Origin: Otis tarda
Taxonomy: Eukaryota; Chordata; Aves; Otidiformes; Otididae
NCBI GenBank assembly: GCA_026413225.1
Contig: CM048553.1
Location: 46,230,001 to 46,294,000 of the forward strand
Direction: 5' to 3'
Length of the DNA stretch: 64,000 nucleotides
Made by a program: the position numbers and the translations under genes. Position 1 is the first letter of the stretch; each line of letters begins with the position of its first letter. The notes below the pieces were generated by a model that saw nothing but the letters and a program-made list of their open reading frames with translations, was not told the origin of the DNA and did not search any database. This document shows, in pieces, positions 50,401 to 62,200 of the stretch.

Positions 50401-53400
50401 CACATTAGTAAATGTAATTCCTAGTTCACTGTTTCTCTTTCATGCATGGTGTGCCCTTCATGTCTTCTAAAATAACTTTTCAGTGTTGCTGAGTAGTTAC
50501 TTTATTTTTGAATTGCCCATATTTCACTCATTTCTAAGACCATGGTATCATACTCAGGAGGGCTAGAAAGTATTAAAAGATTTTTATCTAACAATAGATG
50601 TTATGCACAATTAATTTTCTCAGCATTGCTTGATTCCTTTTGCCTTTGATTGTAGACTATTTAGTAATATGCTTTTGTAAAGCTATAAACTGTCCTTTTA
50701 TCTCTTTCTTACCCTTCACCCCCTTTTTCTACCACAGATAATTCCATGCATGGCAGAAATAAACATTGAAGGAGATGCCTGCTGGAAAGAGGCTTGTAGG
50801 AAGAGTGAGTTTTCTCATTAAAATTGCAGCAATTAGTATTTAAATTACTTATGGGAATTAGTTCCACTGAAGGGACAATACTGTTGACATAAATATCCTT
50901 GCAACATTGAAAGGAACATAATTCTGCTTACAAATATATTTACATTCAGGAAAGAACCAATTAAATTTTACATGAGGAAATGTTTTAGTTGAATTTCTAT
51001 GGAATGGATTTTTATAGTGATGAGTAGCTTCTCTGGTTTCCCTTCACAGCTTCCTATTCTTCAAAACTGTTTGTTTTCTGTAAACTGATTCATATAGATC
51101 AGGTGCTATGAGGGTCTTTCTTCAACATTTCTAATTGAAACTAATTCCTGTACAAGCACAATTCTTTTTGGCAGATGCTGTAGCCCAAGGCTGCAAGTTG
51201 AAGAAATGTAATATGGCAATTGTGAAGTGTTTAATCATATTATAATTCTTGAAAACAAAATGCTGCATTCAAGCTTTGAGTTCTTGAACAGTATCTCTTT
51301 TTTTTTTTTTCTGAAAGGAACATTAATTAGCAGAGAGCAGTTAACAGTGAAATGTATCCAGTATGTGTAATGAAGTCACAATGGAGAAATGCCTGGTTTA
51401 GATGATTTGCTGTTTGATGAAATTATGTCTTCAAAGATACAGAGAATAAACAAATTATTTAGTCCTTGTCACATTTCTCTCTCAAATTCTGTTTAGCTTA
51501 GTGGCAGCATGACATTTAATTACCTTCTTAAACAAGACTAGACTGTAGAAAAAAGGATGAATGAACGAACAGTAGATGGTGATAATGCAACATGTAGAGA
51601 TAAAGTATTGCTAAAAAAGTACATTTACAGGTATTTAGTCCGTACCCCATAATAATTTTTAATAATTTTCCTGAGTAGACACAAATTTCTTCAGTTCAAT
51701 CACAATCTATTAGTATTTGATTTAGAGCTGAAATATATGAATAGGCTATTACATTTTATTTTTTCATTTCTGTCGAGGGAAAAAAATTATAGGTTTCAAA
51801 AACATGGCTTTAGAGGAAAAGTCTTCCTTTATCAATCAATGTCCACTTTTATTTTGTAATTTTAATCAGTGTAGATGACAATCCAAAGTGTCCCAAATAA
51901 TTATTCAAAATAAATACATGTGAATATCTAAATAAAACATGTTAATGAATACTTTTGTGCAGTAGTAATATGGCTTATTCAGTTCTGTGGAGGATAACAC
52001 AAGTACTCCGCTTTGCTATATAATTATCCTTTTTTTCCCCAACGTTGGCACATATGGTTGACCAAAAATAATTTGAAGTATGCCCCTTTGTATAGATGAG
52101 ATTTTGCTCAGTGCAGAAGAAAACGATATAAGCTGTATTCCTTGAAGTTAAATTATTTCAACGGTGTTCTCTTTCATGATCTTGTCCCAGAAAATATATT
52201 CTAATTTCTTTGGGATACTAATTAGGAACTGTTAATTCTCAAATAACTATAAACTGTTTACATCATGAGCTGAACTGTTCAGTGTTCGTGCATATGTTAG
52301 GGCATTTGTAAACTAGGCATCTCAAAAATTGTTTCTAGGTGCTATAATTGTGACTCGCTGATGGAAATGAAAAGTGAATCATCCATTTCACTTGTAAATT
52401 TATGAATCTCATCACCATTCAAAGATATTTAAGTGCTGTTAAATTCTTTAAAGTGCTTATTCAGAAAATGAGATTATATGTAATCCATCTACAGATATTA
52501 CAGTGCTTATATAGCAATTGAATTCTTAGTGGTTAATGCAGGGATTAGTTTTCGATGTTTATGAATGTTCCTAAACAGCGTGAATAGGCTATTTTGGAGG
52601 ATAGGAAAAAACAATCCTTGACAATTGTTATGGCTTTCTAATAAATCAATAGTGTCCATGGGGATGACAGAAGCAGCCCAGCATTTGATTTAAGGAGTTG
52701 TGCAGCAATACTTAGGATTGAAGTGGGTTTATGGCTTGACTGATAGTAATGGCCATGGGAATGAGAAAAGGAACCCAAGATTTGATTTAAGAAGTTATAT
52801 AGTAATACTTAGGTTTGAAATGTTTTGGCTAATGAGTACGCATGTACATGTAAGTAGGGATAGCAAACAGCACTCATTATTTATTTTTCAGTGGAAGTCT
52901 GGTAATATTCTTGATTTTCCCACAGAAATCTAGTGCTCTTAATTTACTGTGAGTGTTTCTTTCCTTAACTAAAACCAAGTGTTCGTTCTAGGTAGGACTG
53001 ATTTGTGTATACTGAGTTTTTTCATTTTATGGTTTCACCAACTCCTTCTTTCCCTGATAGATGGATGAATATCTTTACGTTATCTGAATATGCAGATACT
53101 GGTGCTCCAAATATAATCGATAAAATGCAAAGAGTTATTATTTGAATTTTTGATACTAAGCTGTAAACTGCAGGAAAGCCAGTCACTGACATCTGGCAGA
53201 GCAATCTGGTAAGTTTATTAATAAAAGAATAGCTGTATGTATGATGTGTAAGAATAAGATGAAAATTACAATGGATCTAGAAGACCAGCCTAAGTGAGGG
53301 AAGTAGATTCTGGGCAGTAGGGTGCCATATAAAATCAGTAAAATATCTTAATTGCAAATAAAAGCTGGATGTGCAAATGTGAGAGGTCTGAAAGGAAATG

Positions 53401-56400
53401 TGAGGAAACAATAACGCCTGACAGTGGGCAAGTTACTTTACACGAGGAGTACCTCATGTGCACAGTGGAATGTCAAATCAAAAGGAATCTATAATATCCA
53501 GATGTGAACTGTACAGAAAGGGCAGTTTAAGTTGGGGACAGTCAGGACTATGTATCAAAAAAATTAGATTTCAATAATATAATGCTTTTAGTGTGGAAGT
53601 TATCAACAGAAATTTAAAATTATAATTTTAGAACTACACTGTGGCTGCCGTGCAAATCCAATCAACTGTGTGATATTCTACAAAGCAACTGACCGTAAGA
53701 AGCAGTAGTGATGGATGACTTCGTCTTGTCTGTATACAGATGGTATCCTTGCTACTGAATTTCAGTTACAGTTTTAATACAGTGGAAGCTGTTGTGCAGA
53801 TACGACTTGTGCATGAGGGTTGTTGCCTGTTCTTTGTTTTGGTCCCTGTTTGTGGTACCATACCTTCTCTGTTTGCCATTTGATAAACAGAATTTAAGAC
53901 ATCATTAATTAGACAGGCACTCTTTTTAATTTTCTTGTTTATGACCAATTTCACATCCGATTACAGAGCCAGTATGAGCTGATACATTCTTGCAGAATTG
54001 CACCGGGTCCTTGTACGGCAGAGTTGCCAGGATAAAGAGGTAGTCCTACAAAGGTGAGAGTGGGTAGAAGTACGGTACACAGTTATGAGTTATGCCACAG
54101 TTATCCATATTGAATTCAGGATGACTTGGAAATATAAACTGAAAGGAATGATAAATTCCCAGCTTTGCACACTAATTACCTGCCAATAGCTCTTGCTAAT
54201 GTCAGGCTGCAATTAACTGAACGCCTGACTGCATGTGTAAAATGAAGTTTCTATTTAATTAAAACCTTCAAATTTTGTTCATGTTTTCCTAGAGCACACC
54301 CTCTCTGTGGTAGTTTGACCTATTTATTCTTGACATTAAAGGAGTTATATTTCTTTTATTTCATTATCGGCAAGCAAATGTACCTAGTCAATAATTCATG
54401 TTGCAGTTTACTCAATAAAGACTGTGTTTTGAGGAAGACCGTCTTCTCTTAAGAATTGCATCTGATCCTATAAACCAAATTATATAATAATAAAGTATGT
54501 CATCAATGTAAACAAATACCAGATGGGTTGTAAAACATTTACTTTTAGGTCACTGCAAATAGACTGAGATAAAAGCTGCTGTGGCATATTGTCAGTCACC
54601 GGTAAAGCTCAAAAACGGATTCCCATTGGGTGTCCGTATCCTGGAGGATTCCACCTTCATATTTTTTTTTTCTCTTGTTTTAAGTTTTGCTCTATTTATC
54701 CCCATTTGCTCCACGTTATTGCGCTTTCAGACATGGTGTGCTGGCCTGGCTGCGTTTCAAAGCGTGACAGTGCAAGCCAGCAAGGTTTTGCTGATGGAAG
54801 CCAGAAGGTGTTCCTGGGGAAAGTCTTGAGCCTGCTGAGGTATGGGTACTGTGGAGGCAGGACACTTTCTGTATTTTGGGAGTGAGCTTAACTCTCATGA
54901 AATTTTCCCACGACAGGGGTATGGCTGCTGTTACCTGTACTAGACCCAACTTCCTCCAGCATGGGTGTAAATAGTGACAGCTGGTGCTTTTTATTCTTAA
55001 GATGCAAATGCGTCCACTAGAAGACACTTTCAGTTGTGTTCAGCTCAAGATGAAGTTCGAAGTGTCTTTGTACTATTAAATTGTAAGGCTAGGTTTTTTT
55101 TTTTTTTCACAGAGTTTAAAATTCAGAGGTTATGTAAATTCAAGATATCTGCTAACCCTTGTATAACAAAGTTTTCTAGTTGATGTGTGTTCACTGACAT
55201 TTTGTCTTATCTGTTTATGTGTCTGTATTCTAAATTAAGTGAAATTTGTAGTAATGAATAAATTTAAATTAGTACATGTACTTTAGCATTATGTCAAAAG
55301 GTATAGTTTTAATTATTGCATTTGGAGGACATCCACATTTTACAGGTTTTATCTATTTTCCTGTATGTGCCATCTAAATCTAGTATTTCTTACTTTATCC
55401 AAATAGCTTTGGACTCTTAAAATCCTGTTTAATACTTGAGCCCAAGTGGCAGAAAATATAGGGATGAGTTTTATGAAAAAAATTGACTTTCGGATGGACC
55501 AGTATACTCCAGATGGAGTCTTGACAAAACCTTAACAGGAGAGTCTGTTATTCCCAATGTCCACAATAAAAGTTCATGTCACATGTTTCAAAAGGTTTGT
55601 TTAAAATACTTTGTGTAGTCTGACTAAATGTTTCTAAACTGTTCAATTCATGCAGATTTTCAGCAGATGATACACAAATGCTATAGCTGACTTACGAGGA
55701 GTGATAACGTGCTCTTTATTGTAATCTAACCTTAAAATACAGGTTAAATCACATTAACAGAAACACTTTGTCTCCTTTGAGGTGTAGAGCTGGGTTCTCT
55801 TAGTAGAGGGGAAATACTGTTTGGATTGTTTAGCTAAGAAAAATTGTTTTGTTTCTTATGATTGCTAACCTTTTTTTTTGATACGCAGAAAGACTATCTG
55901 CTTATGGATTTATCAGCCTATTTGACATCACCAAGGATGCCAAATTTGAGTTATCTTAGGAGTCCTGTAAATCACAGAAAGTGCCCATTTTAGCTGCCTG
56001 TGAAGGTAGAAAATACTTGTGTAAATACTGAAATGAGTGTTGCAGTTCAGTCCCGATCCGGACCAGACTACGCAGTCTCTCTCTCCCTCCCCCCACCTCC
56101 GAGAGAATAGGAGGAGATGAGATAGGAAAAAAACGGCTCAAGGTTTGAGATAAGGACGGGGAGAAATCCTTAAAGTTACCGTTATGGGCAAAACAGACTC
56201 AACTTGGGGAAAACACTCATTTATTTCTAAAATTAGCAGGAGAATGAGACAGGGAACAAGATAACCTCCCCCCACCCCTCCCTCTTCCCGGGCTTAACAT
56301 TATCTATACTACCTCCCCTCCCGAGCGGCATGGGGCGGGGGGGAAGGGAATGGGGCTCGCGGTCAGTTCATCACATGTTGTTTTACGCCGCTGTATCATC

Positions 56401-59231
56401 GTCGGGGGAAGAACTCCTCGCATTCCTCCTCTGCTCCAGCATGGGGTCCCTCCCACAGGCCACAGTCTTTCATGAAAACTGCTCTGGCGTGGGTCATCTC
56501 TTCCACGGGGTGCAGTCCCTCCAGAACAGCTGTCCCAGCTGTCCCCTCCTCGGGCCACAGCCTCCTTCAGGCCTCTACCTGCTCCGGCGTGGGGTCCTCC
56601 ACGGGCTGCAGGTGGATCTCTGCCCCTCCATGGACCTCCATGGGCTGCAGGGGGACAACCTGCTCCACCATGGTCATCACCACGAGTTGCAGAGGAATCT
56701 TGGCCAGGAGCCGCGTTACTCCTCCCCCTCCTTCTTCACTGACCTTGGCATCTGCAGCCGTTCCTCACAACAGGCTGGCAGATGCCTCTCAGGATCCTTT
56801 TTACATCTTATTCACTTCAACTGCTCATCTCCTCTCCACTTCTTGCAGCCAGGCCGGGCCGAGTTGGGCCCAGTCTGCTGCCGGGCGGGAGGCCAGAGGG
56901 TGAGGCCTGCAAGGCCCACAAGGCTCGCACCTCCCCCTCCGTGCCCCCCGCTCAGCTGCTTCACATCTCTCCTCCTCTTTTTCTATTTTCCCCTTCTTAA
57001 ATACGTTATCGCAGAGGCGTTATCACGGGACATTCTGCTACCAATTGGCTCGGCCTTGGCCAGCAGCGGGTCCGCCCTAGGCCCGGCCGAGTCCACTGAA
57101 CAAAGGGGAGCGACTTCTAGCAGTTTCCTACAGAAGCTACCGCCTTAGCCCCCCCTCACTAAACAAAACCAGAACAATGAGGTAGAGTCAATTTAAGCTT
57201 TCTTTGAGTGCTTTATGTGTTGAAAAGTGTAGTTAATTTACATATGTGAAGTTCTGACTGAAGACTTTTAGCTTCATTGTTTTTCTTCTGAAGTTATCAG
57301 AAAAGAGCCACTTCAGATCTGGCCACTTGTCCATTTTCTCTGAGACTTCTGAGACTCTGACATAACTTCTTTGTCAATACTTAATCAATAAAAAGTTTTT
57401 AAAGTATGTATTTTAAATTTTTGAGTGTATTTGCTAAAGTAGATATTAACACCTTTGCAGGAAGTATCCAGTTATCTTCTTCATATTAAATACAGTAAAA
57501 TCCAATCTTATCTATATGCAGAAACAGTCCACACCAGTGGAATGCAGATATGCTGAATCTTGATTGCATGACAAAAGTTTTCTTTCTAGATGCAAATGAC
57601 TTCCAACTCTGGATATGAATTAGCATTGTGTAGCAGAAAATCAGTACCTTATTTACAAAAAGTGCATTTTCCTGATTTATTCTTCTGGGAATGAATTTTA
57701 ATAAGAAAAACACCTGTCTTGTTTTCTGACATCTGATGACAGCATCAAAATCACTGAGTGACTAAGATTACAAGTTATCCCTACACAGCAACACATCAGG
57801 CTTTTATTGCTGTCTTGGGTATACAAGAAACTTGTATTAAGTGATGTTTAACAAGGACTCATTCTGTTTGTCAGTTCTGTGACATGATCTATATGAAGGA
57901 AGGAATAATGTCGCCATGTCGACTGAAGATGAGAAGATTGCAGTAGGTATTACCTGTCTGCGTAGTATGAAGCTTGTCTGTAGAGACGCAGAAAAATCAA
58001 ATGGCATGTTTTTTTCATCATACTGCCAGATGGGGATTAGGCAAGCTTATGTAAAAATTCATACATTGTTAGTCAGAAACTGATGTGTGAGATTTAGGAA
58101 GAAATTGTCTTATGAATTTTCTTATAACAAATGATCCATTCTTCAGTGGCTGGTAAAGTAGATGGAAATGGCATGCCTGTGTGTGATGTATGCCTTTTAA
58201 AAATATTTCATCAAGAAGATCTCAGCAAAATATGCTTCCTCATAGTGCCCTGCACTAAGGGTTTCTTTTCCAGGACAAGTTGATGGCAAACTCCCCAACT
58301 CCAGGTACTGTTTAGAGCGAAGTCCAAACAACAATTTATCCTACGGCATGTTCACATGTTGAAGTTGAAGAATATGAAAAATCTCTTTAATTTTTTCAGC
58401 TTCAGGGGGTCTAGGGCCTCCCAAAACAAATGTTAAACACTGAAATATATAGTTATTTGAAACAGTAGAATTAGGTTTCAGCCACAAATCCATATTTGCA
58501 CTTTCCATTTAGGTGTTCAGGTGAAGGGCAGGCTGATCTTTAGAAAAAGAAAAGGTGTCCTGATTTTATCACCTGAAAAAAAGTCACAGAAATACTACCC
58601 TCTGTATGATTTTTCTCATTCCTGCATGGAGAGTCTTTGGCAGAAGCAGCAAAACCAAACCATTTCTTGCTACTCCTTATTTTATGTATGAATCTTGAGC
58701 GTATGCTCTGAGTAGGTTTGAAATCACTTAGATTTGATTTTTTATTTATATTTATTATTATGCACGAATCCATAGCACTGAAAAGATGTCATGAAGAAAA
58801 CAGCGCAGTAGGGAGTTAGTGGGAAAAATACTTCAAAATAGTATTTTTTTAAAATGTTGCTTAATTGCTGTGGTGACTAGCATATGTATTTGCATTTTAA
58901 TGCATCCTCTTTGTTTACTCATATTTGCCTCATCATTTCATGTTGCCAAATACTTGGTTAATGTTGTTATTTTGCATTCAAAGAAGTTATGATGGGTTTT
59001 TGAGCATTATGTGATCTTTTATTTTTCTATTTTTATTAATATAAAGATTTCTTGTTTTACTCTAGAAAGGTTCTAAAGGAAATATCTGTTGGAGACCTAA
59101 AGCCTAATGAAACAGTTGAAGCAAATCTGGAAGCACAGCTACTCTCCAAATTAGACCATCCAGCCATTGTTAAATTTTATGCAAGCTTTGTGGAGCGAGA
59201 TAGTTTCTGCATTATCACTGAATACTGCGAG
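41322..59231 (+). CDS. NEK11: NEK11, NIMA-related Ser/Thr kinase, first two coding exons (partial)
   Basis: Exons 41322-41491 and 59066-59231 join across a Leu codon to give the first 112 residues. The start MLKFQE and the length up to the catalytic lysine match human NEK11. The glycine-rich loop GNGSFGSV (36-43), the ATP-binding Lys61 in VLKEI, the probable alpha-C Glu79 in NLEAQLLSKL and the hinge region CIITEYCE are all present. NEK11 is a DNA-damage-responsive kinase of the G2/M checkpoint reported to phosphorylate CDC25A (established knowledge). The HRD and DFG motifs and the C-terminal coiled coil lie beyond the window. The ATG has G at -3. The gene diverges from ASTE1 at the shared CpG island. 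Confidence 0.95.
52649..52840. repeat. Diverged tandem duplication, ~97-bp unit, two copies
   Basis: The two units align at a constant 97-bp offset: CCATGG at 52656 and 52753, TTTGATTTAAG/A-AGTT at 52684 and 52781, and AATACTTAGG at 52707 and 52804. A 3-bp indel occurs near the left edge. The copies are diverged, so the duplication is old. Confidence 0.85.
56033..56037. repeat. Target-site duplication, left (ATGAG)
   Basis: This 5-bp direct repeat abuts the TG end of the LTR and is identical to 57177-57181. Confidence 0.85.
56038..57176 (-). mobile_element. Solo LTR of an avian endogenous retrovirus (ERVL-like), 1,139 bp
   Basis: The element starts TGTTGC and ends AGAACA (TG...CA) and is flanked by a perfect 5-bp target duplication ATGAG (56033-56037 and 57177-57181). 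Read on the minus strand it has a TATA-like TATTTAAG near 57000 and an AATAAA near 56222, in the right order for an LTR, so it lies antisense to NEK11. It is GC-rich and contains several degenerate tandem units of the type CTCCGGCGTGGGG...CACGGG. No internal gag-pol-env sequence adjoins it, so it is a recombination-derived solo LTR. The 5-bp duplication favours ERVL over the 4- or 6-bp classes. Open frames inside (for example 272 codons at 56330-57148) are not genes. Confidence 0.88.
57177..57181. repeat. Target-site duplication, right (ATGAG)
   Basis: This 5-bp direct repeat abuts the CA end of the LTR and is identical to 56033-56037. Confidence 0.85.
59066..59231 (+). CDS. NEK11: NEK11 coding exon 2 (57-112)
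   Basis: This 166-nt exon encodes KVLKEISVGDLKPNETVEAN, then LEAQLLSKLDHPAIVKFYAS and FVERDSFCIITEYCE. The acceptor is TCTAG and the donor GTGAGA. It is phase 0 at its end. Confidence 0.95.
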
Positions 59232-62200
59232 GTGAGACTTGTGGGTTACTTTGAAGAAATTTTACAGAATATGTGTATTAAAATAGGGTCTTAAAAGAAA
59301 CATAGCCCAGTTTTCTTTAACATTTTCATTTGAATTTTATTCTTGTTTCTTACTTGTGGTATCACCTGCTACTTATTAGGCATATTTCAAATAAGCAACG
59401 TTACCTGCTCACTTGACAAACCAGAGAAGAGGAAATTTTAAACACAAGATAATTTCATTCACTAAAATCAGTATTACAAGAAAGGCTTAAATGCAGACAC
59501 ATTACTGGATCTGTGGGTGAACTCCGAAAGATTTTACCTCATATGTAAGACTGCTAGGTAAGAAAGGGTGAAACTGGGAGTACAGGGGCAGAGTATGACA
59601 TCTGATGTCAAAGAGCAAGGGAAAACCTGCTTGTCATTTGGAAGTGATTACAAGAAGCTCAACCCTGATCATATGGATGATGAGTTTGGTAGCAGCATTG
59701 GCTTTATGACGTGGAGAATAGTGTGAGTCAAAGACCAGAGTTTATACGAAAAGTATTAAAGCAAGATATACTGTAGTATAGCTACCACTTTTTTTTTACT
59801 CCAGCATTTGATTTAAAAACATTTTGATTAAATCTGTCTTAAGGTTTTAAAATAAGAATTTATACAGATTTAAGCCAGCTTTTTCAGAGTTTATATAAAA
59901 CAAGTGTCTACTTTGTATTAAATATAGATGTGCTGTTTTAAAAGATATAATCTGTTATACATACAGCAATCTTTTTATGGAACTGCAGACTTTTCAGTTG
60001 TGCTCTGCTAGACATTTGAAATGTTTTGGGAGCTAATGACTTGGACTACTGGGTTACCTGTCCACCAATCAGACTTGTATTAACTAATCACATTTTTTCA
60101 AGCATTCGGCTTTGGTGTGAATAATTAAAGAAGTACTATTCCTGCCAGTCATTGCTTCCTTAGAAGCTTTCTTTGATGACAATTAAATGCCTATTTAGTG
60201 CTGGGATTTTAAAAAATTAAATCTTAAATGTTAAATTATGTTATACAATCTGAATATTTGTTCACATATTGTTTCAACACCTGTGCAGAAGCTCTTTGCA
60301 TCATTCCCCGAATGTCTGACAGCTGCACTTGATTGAAATTTGGTATTGCCAACTCTTTTGGAAATGCAGAGCTCAAAATTGAAGGATTATTCTAACCGCA
60401 CAGATATTCCCACACACTAAGATTCATTTTCTCTTTACTGGTGGTAGAAAGTGGCCCAAAACCAGATTAGTTAAACCTACAGGAATAAATGAGCCTCTTG
60501 CAGCAGCATTATAGAGCTAGACTAGTGGCTTTGGTCCACTGCTTTTTTGTTTGTTTGTTTCTTTGTTTGTTTGGTCTGGAATAAAGTTATAGGTGAATTT
60601 AAAAAAGCATGATAGCAATCACCATAGTAATCACAAGCTGCTGCAGCACCCCTTGGAAATTTTTTTTATTCAGGCAATGTAAACTACCCTGCATGAAAAC
60701 ACTTTGGTGTGGAGTTACCCTAGGATCCAGGAGCTGTGTACTCAAATACATGAGAATGTATTAGAGCAAGGCAAGTGAAGGAGGAGGAAATGGATGTGTT
60801 GGCTATGCAGCTGGATCTTTTTAGTTTTGAGACTGCTAGGTCAGGCCAGAATGACAGTGGGTCCGCTAGCATGTGCTTCTGGCTCTTTCTGCAAAGTAGA
60901 TATGATGTAGTATCATCACATTTAAGCAGTTACGACGTATTTGATCTAATGTTCAGACAAGGAAAGTATAAAGCAAGGTTTTGCCTGGTGCTATAAAGTT
61001 TCTTTTCTATTTTAGTGGGAGTATTTCCAGAAGGTATACTTTCATATGTACTTATCTATAACCTGCCTTTGTATATGGTGAAATTTGGATCTTTTTACAT
61101 AAAAGCTGTCTGCTTAAATCACGTATAAATTGAGAATAAGAAAAAATATATTGCTACCTGATCCTTGTTTGGAAGTCTAGTGTATTCAGTTTCTCATGCA
61201 TAGAATAATTACTAGATTGGCAGTAATTGGTACTCTTGGGCAGACTCAAAATAAAGAATAAACATTAAGTTGGCATGGAAACAGAACTACTCTCTGAGCC
61301 TTATTCTGTTTTCTACAAAGTACTGTGACTTGTTCATTAGCCACAGTACTTTGTTCATTCTTGTATGACTAGCATAGAGTGAGTCTCCAGTGCAGCTGCC
61401 CCATGCTATACCTGTGCTGTGAACAAAAGAGAACGTTGGTGTCCATTGCTCAGCTCAACATCTTTTATTATAACTGAATTCACTCAAAATTATAGAAAAG
61501 AAGTATAAAATCTATTTTGTTTTGATCTTCTTGTTGAGCTGCTTTGGCAGTTTTCCTGAATCAAAATCTTACAGGCAATATAAACATTGTCAGATAAGTC
61601 ATATTTCAAACATAAATGCCTTCATGAACCTTGGATTTCATTTTGTAACATAAATGGACTTCAATAAGATACGGTTTTAACGAAGTAGTTACTTTAAAAA
61701 TTGCATCATTTTAATACATCATAAACCAGAGCTAGTTGTACTTTCCCTCAATTACTTCTGTCTCTTCCCTGTGGTCTCAGCTGTGATGTGAGTATACAAA
61801 TGCTAAGGAAATCTGAGTAAATGGAATAACTAAAGCAATCAGTGCCTGTTCACATTATCAGCTCTACATGCTAAGCTGTTTTAAATAAGTTACTGGTGTA
61901 TTTGATACTCTTGACCTTTAAATAGAAACTGCAGCTTGGAAACTCCCTATGTACTTAATTTGTTAAATTCCTTATAAGCTCATTATACTGACCTTCCAAA
62001 AAGGAAAATTGGGTTAAGAAACTTCTTCAGAGTTTAACGGCAGCAATATTTCATTCAGCAAATCTTTTATGATATGCTTTTGTTTTCCTTTTTTAGACAC
62101 AAAATCAAGGTTAAATTAATTGTAGGACTTTGAGACCAATCTTCTCTGCCTGAAGGTAAAAATCCATGCAGTTACTTGAGGGCACATGTAGCACTTTATT

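Larger units (their letters stand above)
41492..59065 (+). other. NEK11: NEK11 intron between coding exons 1 and 2 (17.6 kb)
   Basis: This long AT-rich intron holds one solo LTR (56038-57176) and a 97-bp tandem duplication (52649-52840). No additional exon, tRNA or CR1 copy was recognised. Stretches around 47.6-48.2 kb and 52.2-52.5 kb have the even, motif-rich look of conserved non-coding DNA, but this cannot be tested here. Confidence 0.85.

Noticed and set aside
56330..57148. 272-codon open frame
   Set aside because: It lies wholly inside the solo LTR, antisense to the LTR's own signals. LTRs are non-coding here.
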